Positions 12,531 to 24,000 of a stretch of DNA of 64,000 nucleotides are shown here, piece after piece. Each line of letters starts with the position of its first letter. The stretch's first letter is position 1. The notes below the pieces were generated by a model. It made no database searches. It was not told where the DNA came from and saw only the letters and a program-made list of their open reading frames with translations. A program made the position numbers and the translations under genes. The DNA is taken from the NCBI RefSeq assembly GCF_000003815.2, contig NC_049980.1:20981419-21045418 (forward strand). The letters are read 5' to 3'. Origin of the DNA: Branchiostoma floridae (lineage: Eukaryota; Chordata; Leptocardii; Amphioxiformes; Branchiostomatidae).

Positions 12531-12720
12531 GGGTACCATCCGGATAGATTGCTATACACTATATACAGTCGCTCTAGCTCCTTACACTATATACAGTCGC
12601 TTTAGTTCCTTAATTCGCTCATTAACTGACGTCACCACCAAAAGATTTGAATACTAGTAAACAGTTCCCCTGGCGGATAACGTTAGCAGAAGCGATCATA
12701 GGAGTACCCGGATGGTACCC
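12531..12720 (+). mobile_element. MITE-like upstream element of copy 4
   Basis: Termini GGGTACCATCCGG and CCCGGATGGTACCC, two TATA-like blocks as in copy 2, CRE palindrome at 12627-12634. Confidence 0.5.
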
Positions 12721-13234
12721 AGGCTAAACTTAAGCTGTTCCAGAACAATATCTTACCATACTTCCCTACTGACAACGACTTGTTCTATTACCAACAACAG
12801 CAGGAGAACGTAACGCGAATGCAATATGTAATTTCGCCTCTCGACACAATCTATGCGTACTTATGATTTAAATGATAATACTGAACTGCTTCGGAATGTT
12901 CAGATGTTCTTACTGTAATCTAAGTTTGATAGTTTTATTTTCCATCAAACGAATCAGTCTGCATGAGAAGATATACGTTACCCTGCCATCATCGTTGCTA
13001 TGGTGCAGCATCACTGTTACTGGCATCACCCTTCAGATAACAGATCAGCGTGTGGTCATCTGGCTGTACCAGACTATCTCACTGCATCCGACAAACCTCT
13101 GGGCCTGTGCCTCTGGGCGATATATTGAAACGCTATTGTGCTGATTCTTTCGCAGCAGATAGCTTTTTGGACAAGAAAGAGGTCGTGTAGATTCGGCCCC
13201 TAGTGGGTGCCTCTGGGCGATATATTGAAACATT

Positions 13235-13894
13235 ATGGGTAACAAACGAGCCCGAGCCGACGAAGTTGTCATGGACACCTTTATGGTACGTAAATGTGTT
13301 ATATAACATTTGAAAGTCGGTTAGTCGACATCACAGCAGTGTTAACTATCATTATTGAGACCACTTTGGAAGATGTTTCCCTTTGTACAAATCAAGAGTA
13401 AGCTTTGAACTAGAAATAGAGCGTTATTGTTCCCTGATTTTGGGGGCATGATTCCATGACTCCGGTTTAACTTGGTGGAAACTCAGTAGTCAGACATAGC
13501 GAGTATTGTAGGACCCGAGTGACAGTCTGTAAATAGTTGAAGAGTCTTACTTCTACTTTTTTGTTGCTCCACAAGCCTTGTTATCATCAATTTTGTACAG
13601 GAAGGTAACACATCCTCAGGGAAGAAGAGGCGCTTTCCAGTTCACAAGGGTCTGGCTAAGAGGCACATCTCTGCGTCCCTGGATCCGCGGCTCCACCCAC
13701 CACACTACCCGGATCCTTTCCGCCCACTGCGGCCTGTCACTCAGTCCTACTATCATTTCCCGGCCGTGCCGACAGTCGTTGTTCCCTCCTTTCTGCCTGA
13801 AACAGGATTTGAGCCGATGGACTGGGAGCAGAGCGTTTATTCAGAGACTGTTATCCATGTGTCCGAGCCAGAAACTCCCATGGAGTGGGAATAA
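13235..13894 (+). CDS. Tandem-array gene, copy 4: small basic/proline-rich protein
   Basis: Exons 13235-13285 and 13601-13894; 114 aa, complete, with EGNT at the exon junction. The 5' UTR just upstream (about 13105-13214) holds an extra 110-bp insertion flanked by a direct repeat of CTCTGGGCGATATATTGAAA, not seen in the other copies. It groups with copy 2 (CCGCGG at the LDPRL codons; GTTGACCCTCA in the 3' UTR), but it lacks the early stop of copy 2, so the stop arose after the dimer duplicated or was lost here by gene conversion. Confidence 0.6.
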
Positions 13895-14710
13895 GCCGAC
13901 AGCGTTACTGTTTGGAGAGTTGTCATCCCAAGGAAAAGAACTGGGTGAAACATGACAGTCATCGCGATAAACGTCTTCGTGATGGAAGAGACGAACGATG
14001 TGGCAGCGCCAAGTAAAGACTCTTCGAAGTTCCTAACAGACCGTTGTGGTGGCGGAATATACGTACATGTAACCAGAACGAAGAGTGAAGTATTTGTCAT
14101 GGTTGACCCTCAAATGTCTAGGAACAATTTCCACGCAGAAACAAATGCGTAGCGCTCTTCTTCCGAACCACATGGAACGCCACGTTTTGAACTAGTGTTA
14201 CCTAGAGTTACATAAACTGCACACAGTTATATTTACACAAAGTAACGCCCCGCCAGGCGTTGGTGCTGTTGACGTTACCATGGTTTTCCATCAAATAACT
14301 CGACTCGTTGAGACGATATATGTTATCTGTTGGAGATGTTCATTGCTTAAATAAAGACAAGTGAAAGACAAAGACATCAATTGTATTGTTATGATACGGC
14401 ATAATTTACTCTTAAGCTACAAGAGCTATCTACCACTAAAAATCACGAGCACAGCATATCAAGACCCATAATTCCATTCCAGCACCTTAGAAAGCCGCTA
14501 GGGGGCATCATAAAACTTGACCTGTTTTCCCGAACCGTACCCACATACCGAATATCATTAGGATCCGTTCATCACAGCTTATCGAGTCTACAAACAAACA
14601 AACAAACACACACACACACACACAGACACAATGTCGTCAGGCGGTGACCGACGACATTGGGTATTATGACAGCCACATTTCCTGCTTACAACCATATACT
14701 TACAAACTAT

Positions 14711-15000
14711 CCTGTCCGTTGTGCTGAAAGCTATTCATTCACAAACTATCCTGTCCATGGTGCTGAAAGCTATTCATTCACAAACTATCCTGTCCATGGT
14801 GCTGAAAACTATTCATTCACAAACTATCCTGTCCATGGTGCCGAAAACTGTTCATTCACAAACTATCCTGTCCATGGTGCTGAAAAATGTTTTCACAAAC
14901 TATCCTGTCCATGGTGCTGAAAGATATTCATTCACAAACTATCCTTTGGTACTAAAAGCCATCTATTCACAAACTATCCTGTCCGTATTGCTGAATAACT
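14711..15000 (+). repeat. 39-bp minisatellite, about 7-8 copies
   Basis: Same unit as at 3267, with one shortened unit (TTTTCACAAACTATC near 14890) and degenerate units at the distal end before the TTGCTGAATAACTATCAA junction. Confidence 0.8.
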
Positions 15001-15439
15001 ATCAATCTGTAAACTATCCTGTCCATTGTTATGAAATTCCATTCATCCAAAGCCTATCTTGAAAACAAGACTTATTCCTCCATGGCAACGCACACTACAA
15101 ACAAACGCACCAACACATTGTTAAATAAATGCTGTGTTTTGTGCGACTGTGTCTTACTTACGTCCTCAGCTTTTCATAGAATTGGGCAAATCCGAAACAA
15201 CCCTGGCAAGTCATCTTAAACGTGAAACACATCTCAAGATTTCGTCATTCGTGCAGCTGCGCTGCATAGCGGAACTTCAATACACTGTCTGTCACTATGT
15301 GCTATTTTGTGCATCAATGCTGGAATACGCAGATATGGAAGCAATAACACTGCGTTGAAGGCTAAGGGTAAGCCTAGTGGTGGTTGATACTAGTACTGCG
15401 GTCCTCGGAATCAAAATTGCTACCAAGCACATGTATATG

Positions 15440-17321
15440 TTTTAACAATGTGGTTAAACAGAATTACCGCATTGGTTACAAGGATCACAATACGGAAATG
15501 TGTGGCCACAAAATTCAACCAACAATGAGTTTCCATGCAATTGAATCTTTATTGCCAATCTTACAAACAACCAAGGGTAAAAGTGTGCAATACATGATTT
15601 AGCAGAACAAAAACAGAATCCATTACTACACGTACAATCGCAAAGTGTCAGAAAACATTGTCAAGCAAAATCATTTAATCTATGCCATAACAAATATTTC
15701 TCTTAAACAATGGTGTACATTTTTACAAAAACTAGGTATGCTGGTCAATGTAGTTCAACCAAACCCTGTAACAATTCACCTTGTTGATGTGTGGGACTCA
15801 TCACAGCATATTGATGGCAAATCCATGTCCTTAAGTTTAAAAACATGTTATGTTAGATGGTGCCCAGGTCACAATGTAAAGCTAACAGACATACACAGGG
15901 GACACCCCTATGTTGTGACACCCCTATGTTAGGGCTAGGGCCAGGTTAGGGGTAACGTAACATTGGGGTGTCAGAACATAAAGGGTGTAATGCATGTAGC
16001 TGTTTCAAGAGTGAAAATGATCATATGTATACCAGTACGTGTTCTTTTAAACTTAAACCTATGAATCCTACATGTACGGGAACACATATATGTACATACA
16101 TTGTACACCGTACAGTGCAGGTAACTACATTGCTAAACTCCATGCGTTAAAGACCTATAACAATAAAGCAAAACTTTGAAGAAAAAAATTGACATAAACA
16201 TGATGAATTACTAGATCAAAGTATGTTAACGTTGATTTCTTGTGTTCCTCTCCATTACTTGTAACCATATCCATACTGAACAAAGATGAAATGTTCAGCC
16301 TCCAGACATCTGCTTGGTATCAGATGGTGACAGATGCCAACATCAGAAGAGAAATCAACCATGTGAACTACAAATATCAGTACTTGTGCCGTGATAAAGG
16401 GTACAAACTAGACCTGCATTCAATGCTAACAAGCATATTTAGAACAAATTCTAGTGCACCAGTGTATTGGGCACACTCTTGGATACAAAAAAGATATTCC
16501 CAATATCCAGTTACCGATATTTCCATTATATCCCTAAATGGTCAATTCAACATTCGTAGCCATTGCCTATTTCATTCATGCATAATTATTCTTGTTATCT
16601 GCATAATCAAACAATGTCACCTACTCAGAAAATTCAGACCTCTCTGACCAGGCCCAGATCTAACCGCCTGCACCAAGCTGCACTATTCCCGGTAAGGACA
16701 CTTGTTCACACATGTGCAAAGTGTTTGGCTGAAAGAACATGCATGTATGGCATGGTACAGAAGTCAAAGTATGTCCCCATGGTTTTTGCAATAGGCTAGA
16801 CTTATCGTGATCATCTTAATCAATAAGTACTCAAAAAAATGAATCTAATAAAAAAAACTAGCTTGTGTCAGATGATACAAGCCACCAGGATGTTCTAGTT
16901 AATCTTATACATGTGGAACCAAAAACCATTGCCACCAGATGATTGGTGCACAATACATTTAGTATTCTATGTGGACATGAGGTGCTACAATACTGCCATG
17001 GCACAGATTGTTATGAAGTGAGAAACATGCTACTGGCATTTATCATGCTATACTGTCTGCTTGTTGTGTATGAGTGCAGATTCTACAGTGCCACATTAAG
17101 TAACCTTTAAAGATAAATCTACGCGACAAATACTTAAGACAATGAACCATTCATGCCAAAAATTTAAAACTAATTTGATGATAGCACTATATGTACTTCA
17201 CAAAAAACATAAGGGTAATTATTCCTAAAGTCTACAATGATGCTAGTTTTGTAGATTCTGATAGGTTGCTCCAGATGGGTTAAGCTTACATGCAGGGTTC
17301 CTAAGGGTTGGGATACACAGA
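15440..17321. other. Intergenic, no supported gene
   Basis: Between the tandem array and the large transposon I see no gene that I can support. An open frame at 16240-16647 (135 codons) shows no motif I know, no clear splice context and ordinary AT-rich composition. A short hairpin at 15916-15973 is listed separately. Confidence 0.5.
15916..15973. repeat. Small hairpin with TGACACCCC inverted ends
   Basis: The sequence begins TGACACCCCTATGTTA and ends TAACATTGGGGTGTCA, arms of 16 bp with one mismatch. The loop contains two GTTAGGG-like motifs. A second partial left arm (ACACCCCTATGTTG) stands directly before it. This could be a tiny MITE or a transcribed hairpin; I cannot tell which. Confidence 0.5.
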
Positions 17322-17330
17322 GGACTGACC
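17322..17330. repeat. Left target-site duplication GGACTGACC
   Basis: The 9 bp directly left of the transposon terminus are repeated exactly at 34732-34740, directly right of the distal terminus. The length is 9 bp if the element has symmetric CA...TG ends; moving a terminal base would make it 8. Confidence 0.85.
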
Positions 17331-17374
17331 CAGGGGGAATTTGCATATATCCCATGATGCACCGCGGTCTCAAC

Positions 17375-17401
17375 TATATATACGCTCGAACAGTGACGTC
17401 A
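17375..17401 (+). promoter_or_regulatory. TATA box and CRE of the HIRAN-like gene
   Basis: TATATA at 17375-17382 and a perfect TGACGTCA at 17394-17401 lie between the left TIR and the start codon at 17413. If the TATA box is used, transcription would begin near 17405 and the 5' leader would be only about 10 nt. The TIR itself contains ATTTGCAT, an octamer (POU) motif. Confidence 0.45.
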
Positions 17402-17412
17402 TCATTTGAAAA

Positions 17413-19512
17413 ATGGCGGGTTCCGGTGATGGTAGCATCCCGGGAGCTCCCGTAAACACAGTGTTTACGGTTGAACCAAAGCTGTTGCAGGACGCTCCAG
17501 AAGTTTTACTTTGCTGTGTAAACACTCACCAGTTCCCAATCCATTTCTCGGGGGTTTCGTGCATCGAAGTAGTTACACGGCGCTGTCACATAGCAGTACC
17601 GGGCGACCCGCCGTCAGTGCGCCGGCTGTGCTTGATGCCTGATCGGAACCTGGATAGCCTGTTCGCCGGGGTGACTTCCCCAGTGAAACTACGGATCAAG
17701 TCTAGTTCTACCATTGATGTAAGGTTTACTTTATTTCGTAGATCTTTTAGGGACCTCCAGTATTTTTTATGGTTCGAAATTTTACAGCAACAGAAAGGCT
17801 ACGAATTATAGGGGGCATGTAACGTAACGTATCGACTTTGTAAATGTTTTCCAGTGGCACTATTCCTTTTCAACTCTGATTCAAATCGAGTTCTATTATA
17901 GTTTTATGTACTAGTATGTGATAGTTATTTCTTCATTTTACATCAACACCGGCTATTGTTTTGTTGTCGAGTATTTTCACAGAAAAAAAGGTACAAAGTG
18001 ATGTATTTTCAGCGTTCAGTCAGTATTACTGGGTATTTGAATAGGACTGAAAAACGTGTATAATATGAAAGGTGATTTTTCACAGCCACTTTATTTGTAA
18101 AAATTATTTGCTGTCAATGGTTTTACATCATTTCAGTGTTTGGGTATTGGAAGGGGATAGTTTTTTTTTTACTGAAGACTCGTTAGCAATATTCAATTAT
18201 TTTCTTAAAATACAAATACTAGAGTTTCACGACCCCATACCTTTGTCAAACAAACCTATCTTTACTAATAGTAGAAATCATGTCTGTCTGAGGATTGAGG
18301 CATTTACAAAAACTTGTTTTTCACTACAACCATTGTGGAATGGAACATGTTGTGAAGTATGTACATGTATAGGGTAGAAGCCCCCTTGTTAGGTAGCTTT
18401 AAATAATAATGCTTGGAACTTGGAGTTAACTAGAAATGGCTTTTTTTCAACACAATTGGTTAGCAACACAATAAGTGTTGTGTTATAGTGACATATTGGT
18501 TGATTGCTGAATAAAAAGTTGTAAACAGAACTATGCGGCTCCAGCTGTGTCTCTGAAGGATGATTGCGGTGTAACTGTAAGCCCCCAGACAAGTGATAAC
18601 GTCTTGGAATGCAGCTGGCATTCAACTTCGTGTTAGTTCAAATCATGTTTTGGAATGGACCGAGTTTTGGAATGCAACAGGGTTAACTTATACAGTTACA
18701 GAACAATCATCTCCAAGCAGATTCTGCTTTTCTTACAGTTCGAATGTTCTAAAGATGCTGATAGGCAGCAGGCCAGAGGTACCCTTCTTTGGGACACAGA
18801 GATACTGCCAACAGACTATGCAGCCTCCATACTTCCAGCAGTGACGACAGATATCCCGGCTGACTTACCGTACGAGACAGACATTCAGCCTGTAGACCCC
18901 AATCTACCATACCCTGACCATTGCAACTGTCAGATGTCTGAATCTGTACAGTCACCTCCAATACTTTGCGACATGCAAACAGAATCACAACTAGACCCTC
19001 TTGTATGTAGCTTGGAGGACTTGCATTTTTCTTCAGATGGGGGGGAGTCAGATGACCAAGATCTAAATGCAGAGTCGGAAGAAGACGAAGACACAGATAA
19101 CCATGCTGCAAGTCGTATGAGTGGGCAGATTTTTTCTGTTGTTGGCTCTACGTGGCATACTAGTTGTCAGGCTGTGCTAGATAAGTGTGAAAAATTGAGA
19201 AGGGAGGGAGAAGATGTCAAAGTCCAGTTAGCCTTTGAGCCCACCAATATCAAGGATAGGAATGCCATCGTGTTTGAAATGTTCATAGAAAACACTTGGC
19301 AGATAGTGGGTTATTGCCCAGGCCCCAAAGTCCCCAAAGTGACAAGAGCAATGAGAAATGGTACCATCACTGAGATTGTGATGCACAAGTTGACTCATGC
19401 CTACTGCTTCCCTGCAAAGAAATTCATGTACAAAGTTAAGGTGAAGATTGTGAAGAGAGGAAGTTGGGAAGGCGATGCAACAGACTACAGGTTCAATTCG
19501 GTCATTGTATAA
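17413..19512 (+). CDS. Transposon-borne HIRAN-like acidic protein
   Basis: Exons 17413-17718 and 18739-19512 (GTAAGG donor, TTTTCTTACAG acceptor, phase 0), 359 aa. The start is the first ATG after the TIR, in context AAAATGG. Residues 1-102 are an unrecognised globular N-terminus with several cysteines (LLCCVNTHQF, CIEVVTRRC). Then come a proline-rich linker and, at about 200-225, an acidic run (SDDQDLNAESEEDEDTD). From about residue 230 to the end there is a HIRAN-like fold: a VVGSTW opening, LAFEPTNIKDRNAIVFEM (the characteristic EP-N-x-x-D-x-N-A-I core), then IVGYCPG. HIRAN domains in host proteins such as HLTF bind DNA ends. Here it may help the element recognise its own ends or damaged DNA. 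The domain call rests on the motif; the role is inference. The gene belongs to the transposon, not the host. Confidence 0.7.
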
Positions 19513-20189
19513 AAAGTATAACGAGGCAACAACCCATCAACTCGATTTGATCTGTAGTTTTATTGGGAATTTTGTCACTCGCTTGTGCCTCCACTCTTAA
19601 CTTTCTTAGCTAGGACACGTTTTGCCAATTCTTTATACATGTATATGGAAGCAAATCACCCTCTCTTCCTCCATACCCCACCTCTCAGGAGGAAGTTCCA
19701 TGCCAAAAGCATCTTTCCAAAAACTACATCACTATGGAACAAGCTTATCTGTACACATGTAGGCATCCTTCCATCTTTATCTGTAATTGCTTCAATAATA
19801 GGTACAATCTACACTTTGTGACCAAAATATGTCACATCATACTCATATACTTAGCATTTATTCTATTACCTAGGTTCAGGAACATTCTTACATTTTAATG
19901 GTTCAAAATACTGACAGTTTACTTCTTATTGTGTTGACAGTGGTCCTCTTATATTTTATTTAAGTCAGTTTTGATAAACTATTGTTCTATCATAAGTAGG
20001 CAGTGTTTGTCTAACAATTAGAATCTGGTGTTTGAATGAAGGTAGATATCTTGAACTAAAATGGTTGATGGCTGCCTGGCGGCCAATTTTGGCTGTTGAG
20101 TGGAGGGCGATACCACTTTGCGACTGCAAAAAAAATTGGTCGCTGGTTGGATTAGGCAGTTGGTTGCTTGGAGAAAGGTAAAAACTGAT

Positions 20190-20770
20190 ATCTTATAAGG
20201 TCAGAACCCGTATAACACTTAGGACTATACATGTTCTCCTCTTTCCTGACTTGCAACAAAATAACATCTTTTATGAGTATCATTGAGTAATAAAACTTAA
20301 GGTTCTGAAGAAAACAAAATCTGAAGAGCATGCCTCATAAGTTCAATAACTAGTTTGACAGTTACAATAACTAGTTACAATAACTAGTATAACACTTGCA
20401 ACAATGTATATACCTGAGTTCTCTTCTTTCTTGACTTGCAACAAAATAGCATCTTTTAAGTATACATTCAGCAATAAAACTAAAGGTTCTGAAGAAAACA
20501 ATATCCGCAGTGCTTGCCTCATATATACAATAACTAGTTTGACAGAAGGATACTTCAAAGCATAACTAGGCAAAAACCTGTATAACACTTGCGACAATGT
20601 CTATATATACCTGTGGTCTCAAGATCAAAAACTGATTGTCATATAAGGTCAATACCTGTATAACACTTGCAACAATGTCTATACCCGAGTTCTCTTCTTT
20701 CCTCACTTACAACAAAATAGCATCTTTTACAAGTATACATATACAGAATAAAAAGTAAACATACATAAAA
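20190..20770. repeat. Diverged tandem repeats, units of roughly 170-220 bp
   Basis: Blocks such as GTATAACACTTGCAACAATGT, TTCTCTTCTTTCCTGACTTG, CAACAAAATAGCATCTTTTA and CAATAACTAGTTTGACAG recur in the same order about three times. The array lies between the 3' ends of the two convergent transposon genes and holds no ORF of note. Confidence 0.65.
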
Positions 20771-20889
20771 TAAAAGACTTAGATATATACAACAGTGGTG
20801 ACAGGTGGAAACAAGTGGCTACAGGCACTTTCTTCTGTAAAAAAACAAACAATGCTTGGTACCATGACTAAAAAGTACATTTATATCAA

Positions 20890-21005
20890 AATCTCACTCA
20901 TCAAAAAATCGGGCAAGTGGGGTAGGACATGAGCTTGCCCAATCAGCACTTTCACTTGGCTAGGACAATAAAACTTTTGGACTTGTCCAACCCTGGATGT
21001 GGATA
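20890..21005 (-). repeat. Dispersed repeat also found in UPF1 intron 1
   Basis: GGGCAAGTGGGGTAGGACAT, GCACTTTCACTTGGCTAGGACAAT and the following CCAACCCTGG match, in inverted orientation, the stretch at about 51990-52135. The family is unknown; low copy divergence suggests a SINE or MITE remnant. It lies just beyond the stop codon of the large minus-strand gene. Confidence 0.5.
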
Positions 21006-21026
21006 TAACAGTTTAAAAGTAATCTT

Positions 21027-24000
21027 CTAAACAGGTGGCAAGCTATTTGGGACCTCAGGCAGTGGCACTTCTGGTCTGTGCAGTATCTGCCTGATTGTCC
21101 CCCTGTTCCTGACCGGCAGGACACCCCTTGCAGTTGTGAAAATCGAAGCGTCTTCCCTTCTACAAATGCGCAGTCGGTGGAGGCGCAGACGACCATCCTC
21201 AGGGTCATCATTGAAGGATGGGTAAGTGTCTTCTGCTTCCCTGAACCTCTCACTGATTGTCCAGTAGTAGAAAGGCAGGTCCGGGTCAATTCTCTTTGAG
21301 AATTCCCTGTGAAAGACAAATAAATAATTACAAACCTGTTCAAGTGAAATAATACATGCCATGGACACAAGAATTGTGCCCATACTGCCCATAATGACCT
21401 GTCCACAAGTGATTTGTAATGAACGTCGCAAGTATAATGTGAGTACATGAAACCTTTCAATAATTTTACAAAAGACCATACTGTAAATGTTTGAAAAGAT
21501 ACTTAAATACCTGACTTCTGTAGGCCATCGAGCATGCAACTCCTTGAGGGTAAAGGTGTTTCCCATGTGTCGGTGAAGTCCAGCAAAGAAACACTCTACA
21601 TCGTCTGTCGTGCTCGCTCTTGGATGCTCTTCATAGCCAATTGTCGCACTCTCACTTCTCCGCAGCTCCATTGACTCGATATTTGTTGTGACCGCGATGA
21701 GGGTTTCTCGGCTCCACCCAAGTAGTCCTCGACCGAACCTAAAAAAAGCGACCAGAACAAAGATGTTCATTTCACTGGGTCTTTAATCCATCTAGGCATT
21801 CTCGAGTTATACTATTTGGTAAAGCCCCTATCTCACTGGATTTGCAAGTTAAAGAGAGCGGTTACTGCATTTTTTATATCTAATCATATTCATTGTGTAG
21901 GGTTTTCTTGCCTGTTGATGTCAAGAGTTGAGAAGTCTGGGGGGGAACGGCGCCATGGGGGGGAACGGTGATATGGCATCAGCTCATCAAGGATCATGTC
22001 CATCATGGCTGTGTTCTTCTCCTTCCTTTCTTCCTCTGAAAGCCCTCGGCCATCAGCTGCTTCATGCCATCCAGCAACAACTTCGATATAGCATGCTTCC
22101 CGGAGATGCCCTCTGTGTCGGAGAAACCTGACCATGTTGTAGGACAGCAAGATCTCTGCATCGGTGACAGACTGCTTTCGGAAACCAAACAGGGCTGCCT
22201 CTGTTAGCCCTGGCTTGGGCTCACCATCTTGCGGATGGAGCGCTTCTTCGAGAGCATGGTGGTTAAACCACCGGGGAGGCTCTTTTCTGAGGTGACCAGC
22301 AATTCTCTTGAGGAGATGGCAATGATCTTCTCTTCTGTGAAGGTAGTTGAGGCCGTCTTTCTCTGGGACATACATGTGGTGTGTGAAATCAACCCCCTCA
22401 GTTCGAAGTTCCTCTATTCTGAGACGGTATCTGTATGTGGCCATTATTGATCGCAGCATGTCAGCCATGCACTCAGGCGAGTTGGCACGGAAGGTTGAGG
22501 GGCCACAATCTGGGGGCACGAGTTGTCCACGCAGTCTTACTACAGCATCCTCCTCTCTCATCTGCTCCACTGTTGTGAGTTTGTGGTATTCTTCAATCAC
22601 TTCTGGTGGGATAGCCTTCTCCCTCAGCTCTGTCAATGGCATGCCATTGTCATCCTCTGCACAGTGAAACCACAATCATCAATTAGTACAAACTGATGGG
22701 GAGTTCAGAGTCTATTGTGACATAAGCTGAACACATTTGGTTCGACAAGGGCAGAATTTGTGAGAAGATACAAGATGGCTTCACCATATTCCCCCTGCAG
22801 AATATCCCTGAAATCAGGTGAATTTGTTGCATTGTAAGTGTACTTGGGCCAAAGATATATCACACGGATAAAACATACTAATGTCAGTGGTACTGCACAG
22901 TCTGATATAATAGACTCAGGCCAAACATTAAAGTCAAGTCAGCAGAGAAAGAAACTAACCTCCAACTTTCCGGAGTGACTTCAGCACAGTGTCAGAAGCC
23001 ATCCTCCTGACACTGTCTTTCACCCCACGAATGATTTCATAGAGATGAATAGGGCGCTTGTTCCCAAGCGTCCTTAGGGAGTTGAACTCTCCATCCGTAA
23101 CATCACCTGACAACAAATCACCACATCACTGATAGATTTGCAAAATGAAAAAGCTCTAAATGGAAAATTAGCTTTGAGTACCTAAAAAAGCCCCCAGCGC
23201 ACAGGCTCTAGGGCCAACCCACTAGCATTGCACCAGAATATACCAACACCTCAGCAAAGACTACAGTCTACAAATGGACTTTATCATGAATTTTCGTTGA
23301 AATGTCTCAATAAAAAAGACAAATTTTCCTATAATGGATTTTGTTCAGCTTTGCATCATTCAACAGAAGCACTGTCATATTACAAAAAACAGACAAGAGT
23401 AACACTCTACTTTTACTTTTGTGCTTTAACTTCAACTTTTGTCTTTACTATGTTTATAGTGGAGTTAAGCTTCACATGTAAAGGATAGACTCTTACCAAC
23501 AGGTATCAGTCCCAGCTTCTTGGCCTCCTCATGGCACTTGTCCAGGAACTGCTGGAGGAACTGATCCCGGATACTGTGATATGGAATGAGCAGGATTGGC
23601 ACAGCATAGGGCTTCTGATTTCGTCTTTCGTCAGACACCATAACGACCAATGCATGACCAGCAGCCACTCTCTTCTTCTTGAAGAGATTGTGCAAGTAGG
23701 TTTTGTTGTCTTCTGTCAGTTCCACCAGACATTGGGCCACACGGCCAGGTTGAGGGGAAGCAGTTCCAAGAGCTGCCAGCAGCCTTTCATACCTACATAA
23801 TATAGAAAGCATGTGCATGAAGGTAAAGGTAAAGCAGTCATCCTCAACTGATGTGAAGCATAAATTGTGCTTTTTCAAGTAGCTCAGGTACATGTAGTTG
23901 TGCAATGCGGCTTTGCTAACTACTTGATTTATATAACTATGCAGACAGAAAATTGAAGTCAATATTTCTAAAAGTCACCTTTCATAGAAGGCTTTGGCCT

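Larger units (their letters stand above)
335..15430 (+). repeat. Fourfold tandem array of 3.2-3.4 kb gene-bearing units
   Basis: The same landmarks recur in order four times: the repeated TATA block at about 1161, 4603, 7755 and 12555; the exon 2 acceptor at 2130, 5535, 8722 and 13601; and a 39-bp minisatellite after each gene. Spacings are about 3.4, 3.2 and 4.9 kb, the last enlarged by a retrotransposon at 10140-11933. Each minisatellite is preceded by a CAAA/CA microsatellite. The units also share a terminal stretch of two kinds. The segment after copies 1 and 3 runs into a TTTCAGAAAGAGA block (3750, 9912). The segment after copies 2 and 4 runs into a TTGCTGAATAACTATCAA block (6825, 14990). 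This alternation means the array was built by duplicating a two-gene dimer. Unit 3 lacks about 500 bp of the usual unit start and begins near 7470. Confidence 0.9.

Noticed and set aside
16240-16647. 135-codon ORF left of the transposon
   Set aside because: No motif or homology that I recognise; length is possible by chance in AT-rich DNA.
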